Assembly: GCF_025698545.1 (NCBI RefSeq)
Contig: NC_068565.1
Location: forward strand, 1 to 64,000
Source: Gossypium raimondii
Taxonomy: Eukaryota; Streptophyta; Magnoliopsida; Malvales; Malvaceae
Length of the DNA: 64,000 nt
Direction: 5' to 3'
Shown here: one piece after another, positions 43,726-55,401 of the stretch
Numbering within the stretch: position 1 is the first letter of the stretch
Layout of the letters: every line of letters begins with the position of its first letter
Made by a program: the position numbers and the translations under genes
The notes under the pieces: model-generated
Database searches by the model: none
What the model saw: the letters and a program-made list of their open reading frames with translations, nothing else
Told to the model about the DNA's origin: nothing

Positions 43726-44510
43726 CTAGGAGCTGGGTGAGGGACCGACTATCTAAGGGTGTTTACGTTTTAGGAATTTAGGGATTAGGAATAGGCTTAA
43801 TTTAATTTTTTATTTGTATTGTTAAATGTTTTTGGTTAAACTACAAAAATCATCACTTAACCACGTCTTTGATTCTATTTTGATGATTCTATTTTTTCTT
43901 CAATTTTTAAAATTAAATATTTTAATTATTTCCCATTAATCATCAGAAAGCTAAATTGTGTCTTTTTTTTTTGCCTAATAAAAATTTTAGCTCTATAATA
44001 TTTATAGATTCTATCAATTTAATCTTAAATCTAAAAATTCAACAAATTTATCTTTTAATATTTACAAAATTTATCATTTTAGTTTAAATTCTAAATTCAA
44101 TAATTTAACTCTCACTTTACAAAATTTGCCAATTTAATTACATTTCTAAAAATTTAATTTTATTTAAATATTCATTCACATACCTCTAAAACCCGCTAAA
44201 CAAAAAGAATATTTAACACCATTCGTATCTGTGCTCATATGAACTAATGTCACCCTCGTGATGATGATAAAAAAATTAAGTTGACATAAATTCAACTAAT
44301 TGTCATAATTTAAATTAATATAATATTATTCAATTAAATTTCTCTCAAAATTAACAGTTTTAAACTATTACTCAATAATTATTTTGAATTTTTTATTTTA
44401 AAATATATAGAGACTTAATCTTCGAGTAGAGAAAATAATATAATGTGAAATTTTGATAGAATGAAAAGCCTTGAAAAGCTTTTTTTCGCCTTGTTTTTTT
44501 TTTCTTGACT

Positions 44511-46678
44511 TGTCAATAATTTCCTAACATAGGTGGCCTAAGTATATTAGTCAAACAACCAAAGTCCTACAAAATCTAGTCCAAGAATTGAAAATACCAT
44601 CTAAACTAAACAAAGTGAGATAACTTTGTCGATTTCATGTTTCATGGGGATGTTCAACTTCATCTCTCTCTCTAATACTTTAAATTATTGAGAATACTTT
44701 AGATTTTGTCTCATAAAATGCACCCATGTCATACGACCTAAATCATCAATGAATAAATACCTATTTTGAGCATAAGATAAAGTTTTCTTAGGACCACACA
44801 CATCGGTGTGAACCAACTCTAGCACTTTTTTGCCTCTCCATGCTCTTTCCTTTGGAAATGGTTGATGGTGTTTTTTGCCAAGCACACAACCTTCAAACAC
44901 CAGATTTTTCTTCAATTGTTGGCAGCCCATGCACCGTACTCTTTTGAGCAAGTAACTTGAGACCTTTGTAGTTCAAGTGCCCAAGTCTCTTGTGCCACAA
45001 ACAAGAGTCATTTTCTTCTTTGGCTATCAAATTGATACTTTTCTGGTACTGAAAAAAATAGTGAAAGCTTTTATTATTGGTCATTTTGATTGTAATAACA
45101 ATTTTTCCTTTTGAAACAAGGATTTTGCACTCTTGATTCTCAAAGGATAGAGAATAATCATGCTCCAATGTTGTCTTTGCCTTGAACTTCAACATATTTA
45201 CCATTCTCCAATTTGACCTTTAAGCGAAATGTGGAGTTTATGTCGAGAAAAACTTCTTTATCTCTTGTCATATGGTTGCTACAATCATTGTCCAAAAACC
45301 ATATGTTCTTTTGCTCTTCAAATGCCTTATGGCAAGCAAAGAACAGATTCTCATCATTCTTTCCTTCTTCGGTAAATGTTGCTTGTTGATTACTGAGACG
45401 ACGGTCTTTTTGCACATGTCCGAACTTCTTGAAATTGTAGCATTGTGGTTTGCCTCTATTCCAATAATCCTTCTCTTCATGGCTATTTTTTTTATAAATT
45501 CCACATCATTTACTGGATCCACCATCATTGTCTCGTCTACCATTGTTGTTGCTTCTACCTCATCCACGTGAATTTCTCCCTCTATCTCAACCTCTTCCAA
45601 ATCTGCCACCTCTAGAAGGCTTGCCTTTGTTTTGTATTAAAGATTTCTCACCATTCTTGAAATCAATGATAAGCTTGGATTATTGAAACATGCTATCAAC
45701 AGATTTATCTAAATGGCGTAACAATCTTTACTCATAGAATCTTAGTGAACCCATCAACCCTTAAATAGTCATGGTTGACAAATCCTTAGTTTCTTCATTA
45801 ACTACCACCATAGGATCAATTTTTTCGTCAAGTTGATTAGATTTCTATCAACAACTCTTCTATCATCAATAATGTCCTCATGTGCCTTCATTTGATTCAC
45901 CAACTTGGACAATTTATTATGATACTTATTTATGCTTTCATGCTCTTTCATTTTTTTTTCTTTCTCAAAATCTCTTTTGAGATATTGAAGTTTAACTACT
46001 CTCAATTTTTGTGTCTCCTTTGAATTATTGTTGTTGACTATTTCATGCTTCTTTAGTTTTTTTTTCTCTCTCATGATTGTGGGAAATATGACATGCGAAA
46101 CTCCTCTTTAGATCATCTTGAGAACTCTGACATTCGTAATCTTCTCATTCTTTAATTCTTCAAGTTGTTCTTCATCTTCTGGATCTTGATAGCCCTCCTT
46201 GACTACTCCAATATATTCAAGGAAGTGAATAATGTATCTATTTTGACTGTTCAAAAATCACAATTTTTGCCATAGATGATAAGAACTTGAACATTATTGT
46301 AGATTGTGCTTGTAGAAGTCATGATTAATTTTATTTTCACACACACTCACATTACAGGAACCTCTAGCTATTGATACCATTTAGTTGGAGAGGATTCTAG
46401 AGTCAGTGAAAGGAAGAAACACTAAACATGGAATGAATACTTTTCTCATGTCATATTTTTTTTATCTCTTACTTTTGTACTTTCTCATAATGGTTTCATC
46501 ACTTACAACCTTTATAACTGTTGTATGTGATTATTAATTTCAATATATGCATCTAATAATTAATGTGTATCTAGTACATACATGCATCTTAGATAAATAC
46601 TTTCATGCACGATTATTAGATCCCCGAGATTCATCCATTCTTAACACATTGATTACATGACAGCAAATTATCCAACAA
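44511..46678 (-). mobile_element. Truncated Ty1/copia element (5' LTR, gag, start of pol)
   Basis: The minus strand carries, in order, a probable 5' LTR (46678 to about 46384, TGTTGGA...TCCAACT), a tRNA-Met primer site (46379-46367, TGGTATCAATAGC), a gag start at 46322 and UBN2-type gag pieces (KMKEHESINKYHNKLSKLVN, QMKAHEDIIDDRRVV). A weak knuckle region, the copia protease region (NIWFLDNDCSNHMT at about 45320), the pre-integrase GAG domain (CLWHKRLGHLNYKGLKLLAQ) and the start of integrase (LVHTDVCGP) follow. Several frameshifts and stops are present. Sequence stops near 44600, before the integrase core; reverse transcriptase, RNase H and the 3' LTR are missing. It abuts the end of the CMC2 inverted-repeat arm. 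Confidence 0.85.
46367..46379 (-). other. Primer binding site of the copia remnant
   Basis: TGGTATCAATAGC on the minus strand, a few bases after the presumed LTR end; typical of tRNA-Met primed plant copia elements. Confidence 0.75.
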
Positions 46679-47382
46679 TTTCTTCAAAAAAGACCATTAA
46701 TTTCTTTCTATACATATATTTTCTTTCAGCTGTATAGTGCGTGTAGGGTAGGGGGTGTGCGAATAAAGCATAAAGTGTAGGAAGAGATGGAAGTGATCCC
46801 TGCAAACTATCATTTAATTAATAAGCAAAATAAAAGCATCCAAAGAGTTGGAAAAGCCAAAAAAATTATCCTCAATTGTGTTGCTTAAAGGATATGAGAA
46901 TGGGTTCAATCAACTCTTTATCGGACTTTGGGTTGGAGTTTGGATTTCAATGGAGGATTACTGGTTCTGAAAAAGCATTCCATAATCATAGAGTAACAAC
47001 CATTAGGGTATAATCAATTCAAAAGATCTAATGATCTGAGTACTGAAGAAACAGTATGTAGTATTAATTAAGCACAGGGGAATCTAGATACAGTACTGTA
47101 TCCAAACCCTCTTTTTGCAGCTTTTAATTAAGATATTGGAAGAATCTGTGAGTGACATTAGCCTAGTTCATCAAGTAATTCAAGTCAAAAAACAATGAAG
47201 GAAATAGCTTTCTAAGCTTCATGTTGCCTGCGGCCAGTTTTCTTATTCCTGGAGAAATCCAGATTCAGTTCATGGATTTTAATTACTTTTTATGAAAAAC
47301 ATACTGTGACATGAAAGAAAGAAAACCCAGAACAAGGGGGTTTTCAATTATATTATATGAAAGATACAACAAGAGCTTCATT
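46679..47382. other. Intergenic, no gene recognised
   Basis: Plain AT-rich sequence between the copia LTR and the MEE9-like gene. The last 100 bases are probably the 3' untranslated region of that minus-strand gene. Confidence 0.4.
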
Positions 47383-47826
47383 TCATGAAGGATGAACCTT
47401 TTTAGAAGAAAGTCCTTTCCAAGCAGATTTCATAGAAGCAGTAGCAGAATTAAGTGCAGCCTCAACGTACTTTTTGGAGGCGATAGCGGCAGCTTTTTCC
47501 ATTAGGTTTCCCATTTTTCTAGCCTTGTCGGCTGTGTCTTCCAGGTCCTTCAGTTCAGCCTTTGCCATGCGTTCCATTTCCTCCTCCAACCGCCTAAACT
47601 CATCCATCGCAGCTTCCATGACTGAGTCAAGATAACCCTCAGCTTGCTGCATGCTTGTTTCAGCTTCTTTCACTTCCTCTTCTTGTTCAAGCTCCATAGC
47701 TGCCCATGCCTTGTATGATTCAATCTCAAACAGCTTCATTAGGTCTTCTATGTTGGATGGATCAAAGTTCTTGTCTTGTAATGCTTGATCTGAGAGGAAG
47801 GTGAATTCAGAGAGCAGAGCTTCCAT
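47383..47826 (-). CDS. MEE9: MEE9-like small coiled-coil protein
   Basis: A single-exon frame of 147 codons from ATG 47826-47824 (MEALLSEFTFLSDQALQDKN) to TGA. I chose this start because the frame upstream has no ATG and the family begins MEALL. The protein is highly charged and helical: an acidic amphipathic stretch (AAMELEQEEEVKEAETSMQQ at about 43-62), a coiled-coil-like segment with EFRRLEEEMERMAKAELKDL, then an Ala-rich helix and a basic C-terminus (MKSAWKGLSSKKVHPS). It resembles the Arabidopsis protein annotated MATERNAL EFFECT EMBRYO ARREST 9; molecular function is unknown to me. There are no membrane segments and no signal peptide. An A14 run lies directly before the ATG. Length and ends look complete. 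Confidence 0.75.
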   Translation of the reverse strand: MEALLSEFTFLSDQALQDKNFDPSNIEDLMKLFEIESYKAWAAMELEQEEEVKEAETSMQQAEGYLDSVMEAAMDEFRRLEEEMERMAKAELKDLEDTADKARKMGNLMEKAAAIASKKYVEAALNSATASMKSAWKGLSSKKVHPS

Positions 47827-47865
47827 TTTTTTTTTTTTTTGGAGGGGATCTTGGTGTGAACACAA

Positions 47866-50800
47866 GCACAGATCTAGCTACCAAATAATGTTAGAATGAG
47901 AAACAAAACCAATTAATGGAATAAAAGATGTCTACTTTACTCCTATATGCCATGTCTGCTCAAAATTACAACTAAAAATTAATTGTAAAATCCCGAATTT
48001 AACTAGGTTGAATTATTCTAAAGATAATAAAAGTAAATGCTAGTGGACATACATTCTCGAATATAAATTCGTATTTTAGAAATGACATTATTAAAGGTTA
48101 ACTATGAATTTTAAATATGGATAATATAACATACATTAAAAATATTAAAAATATATAAAAGAATATTTTAGAAAGAGTTTAAAATCATGGATGGATTTTA
48201 AATTTTATTTTATTTTAAATAATAATCCATGATTAAAATTTATCTTTAAAATGTTGCCTTCTCGAGGATTAAAATAAAAAATATATATTTATTTCTTTTT
48301 ACCAACCAAATTAGCTAAGGGTTGCGGATAGTGTAGGGATTGGATGGCTTTCCTCATCTGAAAATCAATGGAGGATAGGAGAGGAATCTTAAGATACTGA
48401 AAAGTAGGGCCATGCACTTTTCATATAGTCAAGCCTCAACTCTGTTGCCTTTATAAAAAATTCCATGGCCAATAGTAAAGCTTTCGATAGTTATGAATAA
48501 TTTAAACTTTTAGGTGTATGATTTTCGAAGAAGGCTGATCAGCACATTGGACTTTATTTGGGTGGCCGTTGTAACACCCAAATCAAACGAAGAGGTACGT
48601 ACGGATCTGGTTATTTTCGATCAAAGGCCGCCCATGATTTTGTGCCTAAGTTTAAAGCCCCGAAACAAATGAAGATTAAGGTTTCAGTTTTTGGGCTTGC
48701 TTTCTAATTCATGTCCCGGCCCCCTTCTAAAACATTGACATTTCACAGACGCGTCCATCCGCTATTTCTTCATTTGAACAGTCGTTAATGTCCAATAATT
48801 CTAAGCTGAAGTTGCTTGAGGCGATGAAATAGGCAGGAAGCAATGGAGTAGTATATAGTAAACAACAAGCAGCTCCTCTTGTCTACAGTACATGTGTCGG
48901 CGGCTGGTATTGAAATTAGAGACTTGTATGACAAGGCAATAACTCAATGTCTTCACTGCAAATGTGAAAGTTGGATGTCGATCGACAACGTAAAAAGGAT
49001 TAGCATTGCATCCAAATACACTGTTTGTTGTTGGGTTTGAAATTTTCCGACTCTCAATTTCTAATTTTATGTTACAAGCCAGTGCAATTAATGTTGACAT
49101 TTAACAAATTGAATTGAGTTAGTTGATATGCCATGCAAGGGGATTAGATATAATTACGTGAGCATTAATTGAGTAATTCCAAAGTTTGTAGGGATATGAT
49201 TAAGTGCAACAATCACAATGGACGGTGAAGATCAAATGAGCTAAAACTTGGTGCAGATTTTATATCGGTCATAGATAGACATCTGAAAAATATACATGGG
49301 AGAATGATATTGTATTTTAAATTAGGGTAGGGTAATCAGTGGATTGGAAAGCATTAGCTGTTTATCATCTTATGAATCTCCCCCTTCACCTCCAAGCATC
49401 TCATTATAATTATAAATTACAGAGTGGCCGGGGATCCACCACCATTAGGCATTATTTTCAGTGGCTTTCAGCAGGCCAGGGTATGGACAGTAGGGAAGGG
49501 CCAGTTTCTGCTCCACTTGCGCATGCAGTCTATGTATAGCATTTAATTATATATTTGTGAATGGTGGTTAGTTTCGACGTCGATATACCATGTTTTTGAA
49601 TCTTCTTCGTTTTCCGTTTAATTAATATATCGCTGCTAGTTGAAAGGTGCGGACGTTGTTTTTGCGGATCACCTGCAAATGTATCATTTTCCAAGAGGCA
49701 AAGCAAGCAACGTAGAGTAGAGATGGAAGGAAGATGAAGTGGTGTGGCCAAAGGCAGCTATATAGTTGGCACTTGAAGGCAATGGCATCTTAATTACTTG
49801 TGTGTTTTTCAGCAACTATAAATGTAATGTCGAATATTAGTTAGATGATGTAGGGTAAAGGGCCACATGCACTTCGCTGCATGCTATCCTTCCCTTGGCC
49901 GACATCATTCAGAATTTCTTCATTGGTTGGAATATGTGCAGACGGGGACGGAGGCTGAGGGTCTCTTTCTCCCTCATCTTTAAACTAATTATTTAAAACC
50001 TAACTTAACAAGGGGACGAGAACTATCCCTCCTTTCTCTTTTCATTCATGCTACACTAACATTTTATATATTTTATTAAAGTACCATTATAATATAACAA
50101 ACATAGTGTATGTATATTTTTTTAAGATCTTAAACCATTTGATAAATTTCACTCCGTTTTTATTTTAATGAGAATGGAGCAATTATATCACTATGAGTTA
50201 TGACAAAGGGCAAGCGAAACATTCATTTTTTTTTTCAGCTTTTTCCCGACAAAGTATTTATTTTACGGTTTCAAGTCCCAACTGTTTGATAGCTTCTCTA
50301 TATATACCAATATTATTATTACGTTGCCAGTTCCGGATCGACTTCCTTTTTTGTTTTGGGTTTTTTTAATTTATATATGATTAGAAAAAAAAAAGAGTTA
50401 AAATTGCGTGTGAAATGCACGTTTGATTAAAAAATGTAAAATAGATATGGATAAAGAAATTCGTGATTGTTATGCAGTTGGGGACATTATTTAAAGTGTA
50501 AGTTAGACTTTAAACTCAACGTATTATTTCTATACATTAATTAAATCACTCTTATCATTAAGATTTTCTTTTGAAATATGCTTCAAATCTTCAATAATAA
50601 ATAAAATTTTGATATATTTTGAGATTTTCAAACAATAGATTTCTATACACATAATGTGTGTTTGATTGATATTCAACATGACCTAATCTTCTCAACTGCT
50701 ATTTAAAATTTTCAAAATAATGTAAGAACTAATCCAAAATTTTCCGGACAAAAACATTTTAACATGTATGACAAATACACAAAATGATGTTCCATATTGT

Positions 50801-50903
50801 AAAAGATTCTTTTGGTTAATCGAGGAAACATTACATATCAGTAAAATAAGGTGTCATTGAGAGATGACAAAATGGAAGATTGGATCAAACTTGGAAAATA
50901 ATG
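47866..50903. other. Intergenic, no gene recognised
   Basis: AT-rich apart from 48540-49000 and 49340-49720, which are somewhat richer in G+C but show no recognisable exon on either strand. The part adjacent to 47866 is the likely promoter side of the MEE9-like gene. Confidence 0.4.
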
Positions 50904-51450
50904 TTGGAACATTTTAAAATATCTATAGTGTTCCAATAATTATAAATGAGATGTTATTAATCAAATGCTGTCATTATTTATAGTGATTAGTTATGTTTCT
51001 TAAATTCAATAGTTATGTTACTTGATTATTAACAAATACTATCTAGTTGAATAATTTATATTTACTACTAAAGATATTACTATCCATTTAGATAATTTTA
51101 TCCCTATAAAGAGACATGAGACATCCTATAAATAGGAGTAGAATTTCATTGGTATGAAACACCCAAAAACATTGAAACAAATTTTCTTTTTCTATTTTCT
51201 CACCATCTTTTATATTTCTAGATTGCTATATAAAGAATTATTGTAGAAATTCTCTATAAAAATTGATATCCTTCCTGTATTCTGCTTAGTGCTCAACGAA
51301 CTATTTCTATTACTGCAAAATGTAGACATTCATTGGACTTCATTGTATCCTCGAGACTTATTTGCCCATAATTCTTTTGCACACCATAATATAGGTGGAG
51401 ACAAATAGAACCTTAAAGAAAGTGACATTGATACATGCCTTGAAGCCTTT
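50904..51450 (+). mobile_element. Possible copia LTR remnant
   Basis: Starts TGTTGGAACATTTTAAAATA, the usual opening of plant copia LTRs. A TATA box (CCTATAAATAGGAG, 51125-51138) sits about 220 bases in, followed by an A/T-rich leader. No second LTR, primer site or coding region found; the right border is a guess. Confidence 0.4.
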
Positions 51451-52379
51451 ATTAATTTCTCATAAACTTATTTTTATCTCCACACCCTAGCAAACAAGTA
51501 TAGTGGCAGGTAGTGGTGATGGAAACAATTAGGGGCTGAAAAAGATGAGAGCTACGGTAGTTATTATGATCGTAGAAAGAAAGTTGTACAGAGAATTTTT
51601 AAAGCATTCAAGTTTGCCAAACGATTCAAAAGTCTCCTCAAATGAAACAAGTGGCATATTTGATAGGATGCGGGAGAGATATAGGTTAAGTCACAAGAAT
51701 GTGTTAAGAATAACGGGTACTGAAAGTGAATGAAATCACGTTCATGTTACTTATAGTGAGTAATTAGGGAGAAGTTATGAAGATAGTGGATATAATAGTA
51801 GATTTGTGAAACTCATTTTGGTAAGAAAATTACTACTTGCAAACTTAAGTGTAAGTGCACAATTTAATCAACAAGGAAAGGGAGAGAAAAAACATTAGTA
51901 CTCAAAAAGAAGAAGAAGTAAGAAGTAGAACTCTTAATGTATTTTAGCCTCCAAATCATACTTTTCAAAATATCCTAATAGTAAAGCGAAATTAAGAATA
52001 CTGTAAACCCTTTTAAACTTAACTCTACAGCTTTTGCGTTTAATAATATAGATGTATGGTTAGGCTTTCAATCGGACATATCTTTTATTTTGATAATGAA
52101 ATGAAAGAAAAAACATTAAATGTGGCAGGGATATCTAACCGATTAAAATAGTGATATATATTCTGTAACTTTGATTTATATGCCTTGACTGATTGAGAAG
52201 TGTCAAAATCATGAATAAACCCCATTTATAAAAACCCTGTTACTCCAAATATATTTGATGTAACAGTGGTTTGAATAGTAACAAATTTCTAAATTTTTAA
52301 TTAAAATTTTTTTAATTGTGTATCTAAATTATGTATTAAATATCAATTTCAATATTATGTGGGATATTTTTGTGGATCA
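51451..52379. other. Intergenic, no gene recognised
   Basis: AT-rich. The reading frame at 51545-51733 has no recognisable similarity. Confidence 0.35.
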
Positions 52380-53030
52380 AATTAAAAATATATGTCACGA
52401 CCTGTCAGTCGTTAATGTACTATCACTTACTTAAGTTGCATCACGGTAGTGACATAATACTAATATTATTCTTTGGGTACCTATCAGCCTCTCAAAGTTT
52501 TGTCACCCGAAGGTGCGCCTCCTAAGTTTGAAACAAAGACCTCCTACATATCAGTGTTTTTCACAACCTAGGTTAGATCAAATGGTGCCATAATTGAGAA
52601 TTGACTCGAAAGTTCTAATTTCAAATCTGAAGAGGTATACCTTCGGGTGAGCTAATCTTGAAGGATTGGTGGACACTTGAAGATGACAGCATTTGTATTA
52701 TGCCATGACGCTAGAGTAATCCGACTCAACGAAGTGTTAGTATATATTGGTCGACGGATCAAGACATAAAAAGGTACCTTTTACAGCCAAATAATGGGAC
52801 GTGCCACGATTGCAAAAAGGACTCCTATATAGGGAGATTATGAGTTCGAACTTAAGGAGATGCATCTTAAAGTTACAAAACTTTGACGTGCCAGTGATGC
52901 CTAAAGAGGATGATATTTGTATTATGCTCACAACGCTTACGGAGCACAACCAAGAGAAGGGGTAGTACCTTGCTGGTTGGTAGGTTCTAAGTACACTTGT
53001 GTTGTACCTATCATATATATATATATATGG
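52380..53030 (+). repeat. Degenerate repeat region of unknown class, ending in (TA)n
   Basis: Less AT-rich than its surroundings. Two related segments about 225 bases apart share GA(A/G)GATGA...ATTTGTATTATGC (near 52681 and 52906). GAGTTCGAACTTAAGG near 52840 resembles the B box of tRNA-derived elements, but no A box was found. A short (TA)n lies at 53010-53028. Probably an old transposon remnant. Confidence 0.35.
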
Positions 53031-54164
53031 TAGATTGGATCTAGTTTGTTAAAACAACAAATAATTAAAAGAAGTAATTTTTTTATTAATGTCTTCAAAT
53101 TATTCATGTAATAGGTACACACATATTTATAGTTTTACTCATATGTTTTAAATATATTCATATTAGATTTGAAATAACATTTAACTCTCAAAACTAATGA
53201 CAAGAGCAATGAAAATTTTAATTTATACAACATTGACACTTTAATAACTCAATTAAAACGATTTTAAATTTGTAGGCAAATTTAAAATCTATACATATAT
53301 AATTTTAGATGTATAAGTTGAGCTCTAGTGTATTTGTATGTATAAATATATATATTTTAATATTCAACTTTATAGTTAATTATTAATGCTTAATTCGAAT
53401 TTTTAAAAGGGATTTTAAATTTTAAAACACATATTTAATTTCACAATAATCTAACCAGGTTGAGTTGCTTTGACCGAACGAACTCAATTGCGTAAAATTG
53501 TCTCTACTAGTTGAGACTTATGGTAGGTGTTACCGAGTAAAATATAGCAAAACTACACTAGCAATGGCTTGGAATATGTTTTTGTTACTCAATAATTATA
53601 AAATGTTTACTCAAATATTATTAGTATATATTTTCAGTTGCTCAATGAAATAGTTACTCAACTATTCTTCTTTTTTTTTTTGTCATCATCTAACTAATAG
53701 TGAAAACTTTAAAATTGACATAATAATAATTTTAACTGTTAACATTTATAAATTATGTCAATTTATTCTTGGTTCAAACGAATTTAACTATCAACATTTA
53801 TAAATTATGTCAATTTAATCTTGATTCTAAAACGAATTTAACCTCAACAAATTCACATTGTGTAATTATGACTCTATTTTTTTTTTGCACTTTTATTTTC
53901 TTTGTGACATTTAGTGTTAATTTTAAAAGAACAAGAAAAGTTGAAAATTATTATTTTAGATTTTTAAGTTTTTTTGTATATTTTCAATCAAATTTACTTC
54001 ATAAATGTGTCTTTTTTAACATTTTAGTTGAAAGGGACATAAATAAAAGCAAAACTCTAAGACCAAATTATGTAATGTGTAAATTTTGAGAGTTAATTTT
54101 TTAGATTTAAGATAAAATTGACACAATAAATAAATCATAAGAGTTAAAATTACTATTATTTTCA
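53031..54164. other. AT-rich intergenic
   Basis: No gene recognised. Two short near-identical words (ATTTATAAATTATGTCAATTTA) recur at about 53746 and 53795, an imperfect short repeat. Confidence 0.4.
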
Positions 54165-54476
54165 TAACTGGGTCACAAAAATTTCACCAATAATTAAATA
54201 TTAATTTTATAACTTTTCATACTTATATAACTTTTCATACTTAGATAAATAAATAAAAATTTACTACCCAAAAATCTATATACTAACGAGTTACAAGAGG
54301 GGTAGGCTAATTACCCCCTATAGCCGGTAATGAAATCATTACTGGCGGACCTTTATCCATAAATGATAACAATCATAAACATGAATGCAGTGGCAAGTTG
54401 CTGGATCAATGATATCCAGTACCAGTAGGCAGTTGAGGTATAGAACAAATTGGATCATAAGTAACTTTTCAGTGCT

Positions 54477-54482
54477 TAAAAA
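54477..54482 (+). promoter_or_regulatory. TATA-box position of ELO copy 1, changed to TAAAAA
   Basis: In the homologous promoter of copy 2 the sequence is TATAAA (60561-60566). Here the third base is A, giving TTAAAAAGG, about 61 bases before the start codon. The change would be expected to weaken a TATA box if this is the functional one. Confidence 0.6.
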
Positions 54483-54543
54483 GGCAATCCCCACTCCTTT
54501 TTCCTGCAGCTTTATTAATTGACGTAGTACAGGCAGCAGCAAG

Positions 54544-55401
54544 ATGGAAGTTCCCTTTTTCCCAACCCTTTTCTCCTGTATCAAAGACTTGGTGGTGCAA
54601 CAAGCCTTGTTCTCAACCTTGGAGGATTGGCTAGTGAAGCATCCCAAAATCCTCCAGTTTTCATGGGAAAATGGCCAAACACCAGCCTCCTCTCACCGCT
54701 TCCTCACCCTCACTGTCTTGTCTTACATCTCTTTCACATTCGTTCTCTCCCAACTATCTCGCCCTTCAGTTTCACGTCCACTCCTCAAATCAATCGCAGC
54801 TGTCCACAACATCTTCCTCCTTACCCTTTCTTTCATCATGGCCCTGGGTTGCCTGGTTTCCATCTTCTCCCAGGTGCCTAACTTCAACACCCTCGTTTGC
54901 TTCCCTAGGGGTACATCCCCATCGGGCCCTCTCTTTTTCTGGGCATACATCTTCTACCTCTCCAAGATTGTTGAATTCATGGACACCCTTTTGATCATCC
55001 TCAGCGGATCCATGAAGAGGCTATCCTTCCTTCACGTCTACCATCACTCCATGGTGGTCATCATGTGTTATATTTGCTTAGACAGTGCTCAGTCCTCCGT
55101 ACCCATGGTGCTGGTCACCAACTGCGTGGTGCACGTCGTAATGTACACCTATTACCTGTTGTGCACCCTGGGGATGCACCCCAAGTGGAAGAAAATGGTG
55201 ACGGATTTTCAACTAGTGCAGTTCTGGTTAAGCTTTTTGATCATGGCCATGCTTGTGTTCTACCACTTCACTGCTTCTGGCTGCTCTGGGATTCTGAGTT
55301 GGTGTTTCAATGCAGCCTTCATCGTCTCTCTTCTCTACTTGTTCTCAGACTTTCATGCCAAGAGTTACTCCACCAATGCCAAGGTCTTCAAGGGTAACTA
55401 A
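54544..55401 (+). CDS. ELO-family fatty acid elongase (HOS3/ELO-like), copy 1
   Basis: Intronless frame of 285 codons, complete from MEVPFFPTLFSC to TAA. It has the ELO signature motifs in order: KIVEFMDT (K141..D147-T148), HVYHH (H164-H168, the HxxHH catalytic box), NCVVHVVMYTYY, and TDFQLVQF. Several hydrophobic segments (for example YISFTFVLS, IFLLTLSFIMALGCLVSIF, WLSFLIMAMLVFYHF) fit a multi-pass ER protein. ELO enzymes condense acyl-CoA with malonyl-CoA in very-long-chain fatty acid synthesis; plant members (HOS3/At4g36830 group) have been linked to sphingolipid acyl chains and stress signalling. Plant members are typically single-exon and near this length. The copy about 6.1 kb downstream is about 98% identical. 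Confidence 0.92.
   Translation: MEVPFFPTLFSCIKDLVVQQALFSTLEDWLVKHPKILQFSWENGQTPASSHRFLTLTVLSYISFTFVLSQLSRPSVSRPLLKSIAAVHNIFLLTLSFIMALGCLVSIFSQVPNFNTLVCFPRGTSPSGPLFFWAYIFYLSKIVEFMDTLLIILSGSMKRLSFLHVYHHSMVVIMCYICLDSAQSSVPMVLVTNCVVHVVMYTYYLLCTLGMHPKWKKMVTDFQLVQFWLSFLIMAMLVFYHFTASGCSGILSWCFNAAFIVSLLYLFSDFHAKSYSTNAKVFKGN

Larger units (their letters stand above)
35365..44495 (-). repeat. Right arm of large inverted repeat, split by a retrotransposon
   Basis: Reverse complement of 27216-30725. Arm sequence runs 35365-38044 and resumes at 43726-44495; the 5.68-kb Ty3 element lies between. The uninterrupted left arm (TCTGTCTAGGAGGTG as complement, near 27972) shows the empty target site. Beyond 44495 the match ends at a T-run next to the truncated copia element. 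Confidence 0.92.

Noticed and set aside
52830-52860. A GTTCGAA box suggesting a tRNA gene or SINE.
   Set aside because: No matching A box, cloverleaf or poly-A tail could be found.
54723-55397. Additional open frames inside both ELO genes in other frames and on the minus strand.
   Set aside because: Shadows of a strongly coding, GC-biased gene; conserved only because the two copies are near-identical.
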